DNA of 12,438 nucleotides from contig JAZQNE010000064.1 in NCBI GenBank assembly GCA_045627185.1, positions 1 to 12,438 of the forward strand, written 5' to 3'. The notes under the pieces were generated by a model. It was not told where the DNA came from. It did no database searches and worked only from the letters and a program-made list of their open reading frames with translations. Below, piece by piece: positions 6,597 through 12,438 of the stretch. Source of the stretch: SZUA-448 sp045627185 (GTDB lineage: Bacteria > Bacillota > Clostridia > Lachnospirales > Lachnospiraceae). Within the stretch, counting starts at the first letter, position 1; the number at the start of each line of letters is the position of its first letter. Both the position numbers and the translations under genes were made by a program.

Positions 6597-7787
6597 ATGG
6601 GTTTATTATCAGCAGCTTTAGCAGCCGGTTCATCAGTACTTGCAGATCAGTGGAAAGAATACTTCTACTGTGATTCACTTGACGGTGACACACTTATGGT
6701 TAAGGGTCAGAAGAGAGTCGGATCAAAATCTTCAAATACCAAGGGCTCGGACAACATCATTTCCAACGGTTCAGTTATTGCCGTTAACGAAGGACAGGCT
6801 ATGATCATCGTAGAGCAGGGTGCTATCGTTGATTTCTGTGCAGAAGCAGGCGAATTCGTATACGATACTTCCACAGAGCCTTCAATCTTTACCGGCAAGC
6901 TTGGAACTTCCATTAAGGAAACCTTCAAGACATTTGCAAAACGTTTTACCTATGGTGGTGACACAGGTAAGGATCAGAGAGTTTACTACTTCAACACCAA
7001 GGCTATTCTTGGTAACAAGTATGGTACTCCCAACCCCGTTCCTTTCCGCTTTATTGACAATAATCTTCATCTTGATATTGAGTTCTCAATCTCCTGCCAT
7101 GGTGAATACACCTACAAGATGACAGACCCTATTCTGTTCTACAAGAACATTGCCGGCAACGTATCGGATACTTACAAGAGAAGTTCTATCGACGGCCAGC
7201 TTAAGTCAGAAGTTCTTAATTCACTCGGACCGGCTCTTGCAAAAATTTCTGCTCAGGGCATCCGTTATTCAGAGCTTCCCGGCTACAATAATGAAATCGG
7301 CGCAGCAATGCGTGAAGTTCTTAAGTCCGTTTGGACAGAACGCTACGGTCTTGAAATCGACTTCTTTGGTGTAACAAGTGCTACAACAAGCGAAGAAAAC
7401 CAGAAGATGATTCAGGATCTTCAGAGAAAGGCTGTTTACAAAGATGCAAGCTTTGCAGCTGCTTCTATTGCAGATGCTCAGTCTCAGGCTATGGTTGATG
7501 CAGCAAACAACACCAACGGTGCTATGATGGCATTCGCAGGTTTGAACATGGCTCAGCAGGCAGGTGGCCTCAATGCTAACGCTCTGTTCCAGCAGGCAGC
7601 TCAGCAGCAGGCTCAGCAGCAGGCAGCAGACAGCTGGACATGCCAGTGCGGTACAGTAAACACCGGTAACTTCTGCTCAGGATGTGGCACCAAGAAGCCC
7701 GCTCCCGCAGGAACATGGACCTGCAACTGTGGTGTTGAGAACACCGGCAATTTCTGCTCAGGTTGCGGTTCAAAGAAACCCGAATAA
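6597..7787 (+). CDS. SPFH-domain protein (YdjI/COG4260 'virion core protein' type) with two zinc ribbons
   Basis: The start is ATG 6597, 6 nt after AAGGAGA (6584-6590); the frame is open further upstream only from a TTG at 6474 with no ribosome binding site. The 396-residue protein begins with an amphipathic helix (MGLLSAALAAGSSVLADQWK), has no clear membrane span, and contains an SPFH (stomatin/prohibitin-like) domain at about 25-265. An Ala/Gln-rich helical region follows (about 280-345, with QQQAQQQ at 337-343). The C-terminus has two near-identical zinc ribbons, C349/C351/C360/C363 and C376/C378/C387/C390. Bacillus subtilis YdjI, of this family, is linked to a PspA-type membrane-stress system. 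This protein is therefore inferred to be an oligomeric membrane-associated scaffold, but no pspA or ydjG/ydjH neighbour is here: the gene is monocistronic between its own promoter and terminator. Confidence 0.88.
   Translation: MGLLSAALAAGSSVLADQWKEYFYCDSLDGDTLMVKGQKRVGSKSSNTKGSDNIISNGSVIAVNEGQAMIIVEQGAIVDFCAEAGEFVYDTSTEPSIFTGKLGTSIKETFKTFAKRFTYGGDTGKDQRVYYFNTKAILGNKYGTPNPVPFRFIDNNLHLDIEFSISCHGEYTYKMTDPILFYKNIAGNVSDTYKRSSIDGQLKSEVLNSLGPALAKISAQGIRYSELPGYNNEIGAAMREVLKSVWTERYGLEIDFFGVTSATTSEENQKMIQDLQRKAVYKDASFAAASIADAQSQAMVDAANNTNGAMMAFAGLNMAQQAGGLNANALFQQAAQQQAQQQAADSWTCQCGTVNTGNFCSGCGTKKPAPAGTWTCNCGVENTGNFCSGCGSKKPE
7635..7781 (+). repeat. Intragenic direct repeat encoding the two zinc ribbons
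   Basis: Two copies of a 66-nt unit start at 7635 and 7716 (81-nt period, 27 codons). Both encode WTC-x-CG-x2-NTGNFCSGCG-x-KKP. The DNA differs mostly at synonymous third positions, so this is an older duplication kept by selection on the protein. Confidence 0.85.
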
Positions 7788-7803
7788 TTGATTTTGGATT
7801 TGG

Positions 7804-7837
7804 CGGCTGTCGCATTAATGCGGCAGCCGTTTTTTTT
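7804..7837 (+). terminator. Rho-independent terminator of the SPFH gene
   Basis: CGGCTG (7804-7809) pairs with CAGCCG (7824-7829), then a T-G wobble, then CGCAT (7811-7815) with ATGCG (7818-7822). Eight T residues follow (7830-7837). This is a very strong terminator 16 bp after the stop. Confidence 0.92.
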
Positions 7838-7842
7838 GTGCG

Positions 7843-7874
7843 AAAATCGAGCAGGAGCCGGCCTGCCCGATTTT
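7843..7874. repeat. Second long inverted repeat just after the SPFH terminator
   Basis: AAAATCG (7843-7849) pairs with CGATTTT (7868-7874) and GCAGG (7851-7855) with CCTGC (7862-7866), with one A/C mismatch and the loop AGCCGG. The 3' side has only four T residues and then GCAAAT. It could be a backup terminator (it has A and T tracts on both sides and could work in either direction) or a protein-binding site. Confidence 0.5.
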
Positions 7875-8026
7875 GCAAATAGTGATAAAACGCAAGGAAA
7901 ATCTGCTTCAGTCTGAGAATTGGGCAAATGTTGGAAAGAAAACACTGTATTCGCGATAATATGTCAAAAAATACCTTTAAAAATATCAAAAAACCTATTG
8001 ACAAAAAAATCGTTACCAAAAGTTGG

Positions 8027-8042
8027 GCACAATATATAGTGG
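8027..8042. promoter_or_regulatory. NrdR box 1
   Basis: GCACAATATATAGTGG agrees with the NrdR consensus acaCwAtATaTwGtgt at 14 of 16 positions, differing only at the two ends. NrdR is the zinc-finger/ATP-cone repressor of ribonucleotide reductase genes. The site lies 41 bp upstream of the likely nrdD -35 and overlaps the alternative TATAGT -10. Confidence 0.85.
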
Positions 8043-8058
8043 TTGATTACAAAAAAAT

Positions 8059-8074
8059 ATAATATATTTTGTGT
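8059..8074. promoter_or_regulatory. NrdR box 2
   Basis: ATAATATATTTTGTGT matches the NrdR consensus at 13 of 16 positions (the right half is best). It starts exactly 32 bp after box 1, the roughly three-turn spacing usual for paired NrdR boxes, so both sites face the same side of the helix. Confidence 0.78.
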
Positions 8075-8082
8075 TTTTGAGG

Positions 8083-8111
8083 TTGACTCTAAAAATGAAG
8101 TCTGTTAGAAT
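8083..8111 (+). promoter_or_regulatory. nrdD promoter, extended -10
   Basis: A TTGACT -35 (8083-8088) and a TAGAAT -10 (8106-8111) are separated by 17 bp, with TGT before the -10 (8103-8105). The -35 starts 8 bp after NrdR box 2, a position suited to repression by an NrdR oligomer. The -10 segment 8103-8117 is identical to 6527-6541 in the SPFH promoter. Confidence 0.68.
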
Positions 8112-8126
8112 TACATTAAAGGGAAA

Positions 8127-8172
8127 GCAATAAGGCAGTTGTTTTGGGGAAAACAGCATAAAACCTTATTGT
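8127..8172 (+). other. Nested hairpin in the nrdD 5' leader
   Basis: An outer stem pairs GCAATAAGG (8127-8135) with CCTTATTGT (8164-8172, one G-U). Inside it, GTTGTTTT (8138-8145) pairs with AAAACAGC (8150-8157, one G-U) around a GGGG loop, leaving CA and ATAAAA as internal loop strands. It sits within the predicted leader (start near 8118) and ends 18 nt before the ribosome binding site. No U-tract follows, so it is not a terminator. It is not recognised as a known riboswitch. Confidence 0.5.
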
Positions 8173-8205
8173 TGGAAAGAAATACTCTTTAAAGGAGATC
8201 GTAAA

Positions 8206-10593
8206 ATGATCAAAGTAATCAAACGAGACGGAGAAGTAGTAGAATTTAACATCAGGAAAATCGCTGATGCAATCGGGAAAGCATTTGATGCAACCCAGAA
8301 GGTGTACGACAGCAGCATTCTTGACATGCTTGCACTCAACGTAACATCAGACTTTCAGAGCAAGGTCAATAAGGAGACCGGCACAATTACAGTAGAAGAG
8401 ATTCAGGACAGTGTAGAACATGTTCTTGAATGCTCAGGTTACACAGATGTAGCTAAAGCTTACATCCTTTATCGTAAGAACCGTGAGAAAATCCGTAACA
8501 TGCGTTCAACCATCCTTGATTACAAGGAAACCGTTAACAGTTATGTTAAAGAAGAAGACTGGCGTGTTAAGGAAAACACAACCGTTACATATTCGGTAGG
8601 CGGTCTTATCCTTCATAATTCAGGTTCAGTAACGGCAAATTACTGGCTGTCTGAGATTTATGATGAAGAAATTGCAAATGCTCATCGTAATGCAGACATT
8701 CATATTCATGATCTTTCCATGTTAACAGGCTATTGCGCAGGCTGGTCACTCCGCCAGCTCATTAAGGAAGGCCTTGGCGGCATCCCCGGAAAGATTACAT
8801 CATCACCGGCCAAACATCTTTCAACCCTCTGCAACCAGATGGTTAATTTCCTTGGCATTATGCAGAATGAATGGGCAGGAGCTCAGGCATTCTCATCATT
8901 CGACACATACCTTGCTCCGTTTGTAAAAATAGATAATCTGACTTATCATGAAGTAAAACAGTGCATCCAGTGCTTCATCTACGGTGTAAATACACCCAGC
9001 CGCTGGGGCACCCAGGCACCTTTCTCGAACGTAACACTTGACTGGACCGTTCCTGCAGATATGGCTGAGCAGTACTGCCTTATCGGTGGCAAGGAAGTCA
9101 ACTTCAAGTACAAAGACTGTAAGGCTGAGATGGATATGGTTAACAAGGCATTCATCGAAATCATGATTGAAGGTGATGCCAACGGCCGTGGATTCCAGTA
9201 TCCCATCCCTACATATTCCATTACAAGAGACTTTGACTGGTCTGATAATGAGAACAACCGTCTGCTGTTCGAAATGACAGCCAAGTACGGTACACCTTAT
9301 TTCTCAAATTACATCAATTCAGATATGGAGCCCAGCGATGTCCGCTCAATGTGCTGCAGACTTCGTCTTGACCTTCGTGAACTTCGCAAGAAGACCGGCG
9401 GTTTCTTCGGATCGGGTGAGAGCACAGGTTCTATTGGTGTTGTTACCATCAACATGCCTCGTATCGCATATCAGGCAGAAAATGAAAAAGAATTCTTTGC
9501 ACGCCTTGACCATATGATGGATGTTGCAGCACGTTCACTCAGCGTAAAGCGCGGTGTTATTTCCAAACTGCTTGATGAGGGCCTGTATCCTTACACAAAG
9601 AGATACCTCGGAACATTCAATAATCACTTCTCTACAATCGGTCTGATTGGCATGAACGAGGTTGGCTTGAATGCAAAATGGCTCGGCAAGGATATGACTG
9701 ACAAGGCTACACAGGAATTCACAAAGAAGACGCTTAATCACATGCGTGAACGCCTTAGCGATTATCAGGAGCTTTACGGTGATCTGTATAACCTTGAAGC
9801 AACTCCCGCCGAATCAACAAGCTACAGACTTGCAAAGCATGATCGCAAGCGTTGGCCCGATATCAAGACTGCCGGAAAGCCTGGTGATACACCTTACTAC
9901 ACCAACAGCTCACACCTTCCTGTTGACTTTACAGCTGATATTTTTGAGGCACTTGATATTCAGGATGAACTTCAGACTCTTTACACCTCGGGAACCGTAT
10001 TCCATGCATTCCTTGGTGAGAAGCTTCCCGACTGGCAGGCTGCAGCAAAACTTGTCCGCACGATTGCAACAAATTACAAGCTTCCGTACTATACAATGTC
10101 TCCTACTTACTCAATCTGCCGTAACCATGGTTATCTGTCGGGTGAGCAGTTCATATGCCCTGAATGTGGTGAGAAGACAGAGGTTTACAGCCGTATTACA
10201 GGTTATTACCGTCCTGTTCAGAACTGGAATGAAGGCAAGAGCCAGGAATATAAGAATCGTAGGGAATACGATATTGCCAATTCACATCTGACACACAGTG
10301 CAGAACCTGCTGAAAAGGCAGAGCCTAAGGATGAGGCACCTGTTGCAGCATCAGGCAGAAACGGATATTTCCTGTTCACAACAACAACCTGCCCGAACTG
10401 CAAGATTGCAAAGGAAATGCTTAATGGCAAACTTGAATATGAACTCATTAATGCCGATGAGAATCCGGAACTTGCAATCCAGTACTCAATCATGCAGGCG
10501 CCTACGCTTGTTGTGGTTGATGAAAACACAGTTAAGAAATTTGTTGGTGTTCCTAAAATCAAAGGATTTCTTGACAGCCTTGTAACTGCATAA
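8206..10593 (+). CDS. nrdD: Anaerobic ribonucleoside-triphosphate reductase with fused C-terminal redoxin
   Basis: ATG 8206 follows AAAGGAG (8191-8197) by 8 nt. The 795-residue protein reduces ribonucleotides to deoxyribonucleotides under anaerobic conditions using a glycyl radical. Residues 1-95 form an ATP-cone (VIKRDGEVVEFN). The catalytic barrel (about 110-690) includes GYCAGWSL (Cys177) and SMCCRLRLD (Cys383/384), the likely redox and thiyl cysteines. A zinc site with C638, H641, C651 and C654 precedes the radical site SRITGYYRP with Gly666. An Ala/Pro/Glu-rich linker (about 695-716) then joins a glutaredoxin/NrdH-like domain (718-795) with CPNC (729-732) and a cis-Pro QAPT loop (764-767). 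E. coli NrdD has 712 residues and ends soon after the glycyl motif. The fused redoxin suggests dithiol rather than formate as reductant, as proposed for NrdD2-type enzymes; this is inferred. No nrdG activase gene is adjacent. Regulation by NrdR is indicated by two upstream boxes. Confidence 0.96.
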   Translation: MIKVIKRDGEVVEFNIRKIADAIGKAFDATQKVYDSSILDMLALNVTSDFQSKVNKETGTITVEEIQDSVEHVLECSGYTDVAKAYILYRKNREKIRNMRSTILDYKETVNSYVKEEDWRVKENTTVTYSVGGLILHNSGSVTANYWLSEIYDEEIANAHRNADIHIHDLSMLTGYCAGWSLRQLIKEGLGGIPGKITSSPAKHLSTLCNQMVNFLGIMQNEWAGAQAFSSFDTYLAPFVKIDNLTYHEVKQCIQCFIYGVNTPSRWGTQAPFSNVTLDWTVPADMAEQYCLIGGKEVNFKYKDCKAEMDMVNKAFIEIMIEGDANGRGFQYPIPTYSITRDFDWSDNENNRLLFEMTAKYGTPYFSNYINSDMEPSDVRSMCCRLRLDLRELRKKTGGFFGSGESTGSIGVVTINMPRIAYQAENEKEFFARLDHMMDVAARSLSVKRGVISKLLDEGLYPYTKRYLGTFNNHFSTIGLIGMNEVGLNAKWLGKDMTDKATQEFTKKTLNHMRERLSDYQELYGDLYNLEATPAESTSYRLAKHDRKRWPDIKTAGKPGDTPYYTNSSHLPVDFTADIFEALDIQDELQTLYTSGTVFHAFLGEKLPDWQAAAKLVRTIATNYKLPYYTMSPTYSICRNHGYLSGEQFICPECGEKTEVYSRITGYYRPVQNWNEGKSQEYKNRREYDIANSHLTHSAEPAEKAEPKDEAPVAASGRNGYFLFTTTTCPNCKIAKEMLNGKLEYELINADENPELAIQYSIMQAPTLVVVDENTVKKFVGVPKIKGFLDSLVTA

Positions 10594-10604
10594 CGTAATT
10601 TTTC

Positions 10605-10634
10605 AAGAGCCGGGAATGTTCCCGGCTCTTTTTT
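10605..10634 (+). terminator. Rho-independent terminator of nrdD
   Basis: AAGAGCCGGGAA (10605-10616) and TTCCCGGCTCTT (10619-10630) are perfect 12-base complements followed by T residues to 10634. It ends transcription 12 bp after the nrdD stop, so the next gene is separate. Confidence 0.93.
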
Positions 10635-10947
10635 AAGGTGCGCCTAGCGGCGCGCTCTAACGGGTTCGATTGCATAGGATTAAAATGAAGGAGCCTTTTG
10701 CCACCGGTTGTAAGCAACGGGACATTGTAAACAGCCTGATTTGACCGGGAAAGGGAATATATCGCCTAAGAAACAGAAGAAACAGTCTTTGCTGAACGGT
10801 CACTTGCAGAGAGGGAAAAAATACGCTATAATGTGCAGGATTACAGCCTGAAAAGGAAACAGTTTTACGGTATGTTTGAAAAAGGCACTTGATTATAAGT
10901 TCCCGGAAAGGAAAAGCGGTAATAAAATTGAAATCCGCGGTTTTATC
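10635..10947 (+). other. Spacer between nrdD and the methyltransferase gene
   Basis: No gene is supportable here on either strand. Right after the terminator is a small GC-rich hairpin (GCGCC 10640-10644, loop TAGC, GGCGC 10649-10653). About 150 bp without visible signals follow, then a promoter at 10804-10832 and an A-rich leader of about 110 nt. Confidence 0.6.
10804..10832 (+). promoter_or_regulatory. Promoter of the rlmD-like gene
   Basis: A TTGCAG -35 (10804-10809) and a perfect TATAAT -10 (10827-10832) are separated by the ideal 17 bp. The predicted start is near 10839, giving a leader of about 110 nt. Confidence 0.75.
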
Positions 10948-12438
10948 ATGAAAAAAGGAAATATTTATACAGGAAAAGTTGAATCGGTAAGCTTCCCGGA
11001 CAGAGGGCTTGTTGTGGGCGAAGAAGGCCGTGCACATGTAAAGGAATGCATAGAAGGACAGAAAATATCTTTTAAGGTAAAGAGAAAAAGGGATGGAATT
11101 TCGGAGGGCGAGTTTGTTGAACTTCTTGAAAAATCACCACTGGAAACGGAAACACCAAAATGCCCGCATTTCGGAACCTGCGGAAGCTGCAAACTTCAGA
11201 CTTTGCCGTATGAAACACAGGCCGCCCGCAAGGAAGCTCAGATCAGGAAGCTTCTTGATGAAGCAATTGCCGGGAGTAACGGAATAATACCGCATGATTC
11301 GGGTGACTGCTCCGGTGAGACCGGGTTTTACGAATGGCAGGGCATTCTGAAAAGCCCTGCGGCCTTTGAATATAGAAACAAAATGGAGTTTTCCTTTGGA
11401 AATGCTTATAAGAATGGGCCGCTGACGCTCGGGCTGCATCGTAAGAACAGTTTCTTCGATGTGATTGATGTGCCTTCCTGCTATCTTATAGACGGTGATG
11501 TCCGGGCGGTTACAGCAACTGTGCTTGAACTATGCAGGGAACGCGAGTACGATTTCTTTCATAAGATGTCGCATGAAGGGTACTTGAGGCATTTGCTTGT
11601 CCGCAAAACCTATTACACAAATGAGCTGATGGTTGTTCTTGTAACGTCAGGCAATGCTCCTTCTGATGAACCGGATTTCCTTGAAGCGCTTGTCAAGCGC
11701 CTTTGCGCGCTAAAAAAGGCTCCGGACGCTATTCTGCACACCATAAACAACAGCCTGGCAGATGTTATCTCCAACGATGGCACAACCTTACTGTTTGGAC
11801 GTGACTACATTGAAGAAAAACTTCTTGGACTTACTTTCAAAATCAGTCCGTTCTCATTCTTCCAGACAAATTCCCGCGGAGCAGAGGTTCTTTACGACAA
11901 AGCCCGTGAATATGTGGGAGAAACTCGTGACAAAATTATTTTTGACTTATATAGTGGAACAGGAACTATCGCACAATTGCTTGCTCCGGTTGCAAAAAAG
12001 GTTATTGGTGTTGAAATTATTCCGGAGGCTGTTGATGCAGCACGTGAGAATGCAAAATTGAACGGTCTTTCAAACTGCAGCTTCATTGCCGATGATGTGC
12101 TCAGGGCACTTGACGAAATTACCGAAAAGCCTGATTTTATTGTACTTGATCCTCCAAGGGACGGCGTTAACCCGAAGGCGTTGACCAAAATTCTGGCTTA
12201 CGGTGTAGACAACATACTTTACATTTCCTGCAAGGCAACAAGCCTTGCGCGTGACCTTGCTCCGATGCAGGCGGCAGGCTATAGCGTGAAAAAAGCAGCG
12301 TGTGTGGACTTATTTCCGCAGACAGGGCATGTTGAAACCTGCGTGCTTTTGAGTAGGGAAACATATCGACATCCTGATGCAAGAGTAAAAATAGATATTG
12401 ATTTAGATGATTATTATAGAATAAAGGAAGGAGAGGTG
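10948..12438 (+). CDS. rlmD: 23S rRNA (uracil-C5)-methyltransferase, RlmD/RumA type (3' end outside window)
   Basis: The frame from ATG 10948 is open to the last base (497 codons, no stop), so the gene continues beyond the window. The product is an RNA m5U methyltransferase of the TrmA/RlmD family, acting on 23S rRNA by analogy with E. coli RlmD (U1939). It has an N-terminal TRAM domain (about 1-60) and an Fe-S cysteine set C72, C78, C81 and C178, matching the CX5CX2C...C layout of RumA. The SAM motif is DLYSGTGTI (333-341), followed by DPPR (401-404). The catalytic Cys428 is in YISCKATSLARDL and the base Glu463 in GHVETCVLLSR. The family usually ends near VLLSR, but at least 27 further residues follow, beginning ETYRHPDARVKIDIDLDDYY. 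No ribosome binding site is close to the ATG, and the frame is open back to 10852 without an ATG, so the start is chosen by family N-terminus. TrmFO-like or RlmC-like specificity is less likely given the Fe-S set and TRAM domain. Confidence 0.92.
   Translation, partial: MKKGNIYTGKVESVSFPDRGLVVGEEGRAHVKECIEGQKISFKVKRKRDGISEGEFVELLEKSPLETETPKCPHFGTCGSCKLQTLPYETQAARKEAQIRKLLDEAIAGSNGIIPHDSGDCSGETGFYEWQGILKSPAAFEYRNKMEFSFGNAYKNGPLTLGLHRKNSFFDVIDVPSCYLIDGDVRAVTATVLELCREREYDFFHKMSHEGYLRHLLVRKTYYTNELMVVLVTSGNAPSDEPDFLEALVKRLCALKKAPDAILHTINNSLADVISNDGTTLLFGRDYIEEKLLGLTFKISPFSFFQTNSRGAEVLYDKAREYVGETRDKIIFDLYSGTGTIAQLLAPVAKKVIGVEIIPEAVDAARENAKLNGLSNCSFIADDVLRALDEITEKPDFIVLDPPRDGVNPKALTKILAYGVDNILYISCKATSLARDLAPMQAAGYSVKKAACVDLFPQTGHVETCVLLSRETYRHPDARVKIDIDLDDYYRIKEGEV

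Larger units (their letters stand above)
7875..8205 (+). other. nrdD upstream region
   Basis: No supportable gene lies between the inverted repeat and nrdD. The stretch is AT-rich. From left to right it holds about 150 bp of unremarkable sequence, two NrdR boxes (8027-8074), a promoter (8083-8111), a nested hairpin leader (8127-8172) and the nrdD ribosome binding site AAAGGAG (8191-8197). An alternative promoter overlapping the first NrdR box is possible: TTACCA at 8013-8018, a 16-bp spacer and TATAGT at 8035-8040. Confidence 0.6.

Noticed and set aside
7998..8003. Perfect TTGACA -35 hexamer
   Set aside because: No acceptable -10 hexamer lies 15-19 bp downstream.
7961..8062. 33-codon open frame (MSKNTFKNIKKP...) upstream of nrdD
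   Set aside because: It has no ribosome binding site and runs through both NrdR boxes and candidate promoter elements, so it is more likely regulatory DNA.
10661..10671. tRNA-like T-loop (GGGTTCGATT) in the nrdD-rlmD spacer
   Set aside because: No matching T-stem, anticodon arm or acceptor stem can be formed around it on either strand.
10685..10744. 19-codon frame (MKEPFATGCKQRD...) in the spacer
   Set aside because: It is short, lacks a ribosome binding site and lies upstream of the promoter at 10804; chance is the simplest explanation.
10657..11037. Minus-strand open frame of 126 codons
   Set aside because: It overlaps the rlmD start and promoter, has no recognisable domain, and its composition looks like antisense of coding and spacer sequence.

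Overview
The window looks like chromosomal DNA of an anaerobic, host-associated Gram-positive bacterium, most likely a clostridial relative (Lachnospiraceae-like). The grounds are an oxygen-sensitive class III ribonucleotide reductase, a ferredoxin-tailed aldo/keto reductase, a bacterial acyl-ACP thioesterase, strong AGGAG-type ribosome binding sites, moderate AT content and frequent CTT leucine codons. A spirochaete with similar codon use cannot be excluded from this sequence. Every real gene is on the + strand. No insertion sequence, CRISPR array, tRNA, rRNA or phage gene was seen.

Layout. (1) 1-4365 is an export cluster: the 3' part of an EamA/DMT permease, then two ABC half-transporters whose genes overlap (23 bp, then 4 bp). 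The two half-transporters carry complementary degenerate and intact motifs, as in TM287/288-type heterodimeric exporters. A strong terminator follows at 4422-4454. (2) 4459-6424 is a two-gene unit: an aldo/keto reductase with two C-terminal cysteine clusters, then an acyl-ACP thioesterase 7 bp downstream. Its promoter overlaps an 18-bp interrupted palindrome that could be an operator. (3) 6507-7837 is a single gene for a cytoplasmic SPFH protein of the YdjI/COG4260 type with two tandem zinc ribbons, with its own promoter and a strong terminator. (4) 7838-10634 is the nrdD unit. It has two NrdR boxes 32 bp apart, a downstream promoter, a nested hairpin leader, an nrdD gene carrying a fused C-terminal glutaredoxin-like domain, and a strong terminator. 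No nrdG activase gene is in the window. (5) 10635-12438 is a roughly 350-bp spacer with a good promoter, then an rlmD-like 23S rRNA m5U methyltransferase that runs off the right edge in frame.

Most of this is ordinary core and accessory metabolism, and no wholly new multi-gene system is evident. The observations most worth a second look are: the reductase-redoxin fusion; an identical 15-bp extended -10/start segment shared by the SPFH and nrdD promoters; the nested hairpin in the nrdD leader; the palindrome on the reductase promoter; and a Val in place of the family's usual active-site Asn in the thioesterase.
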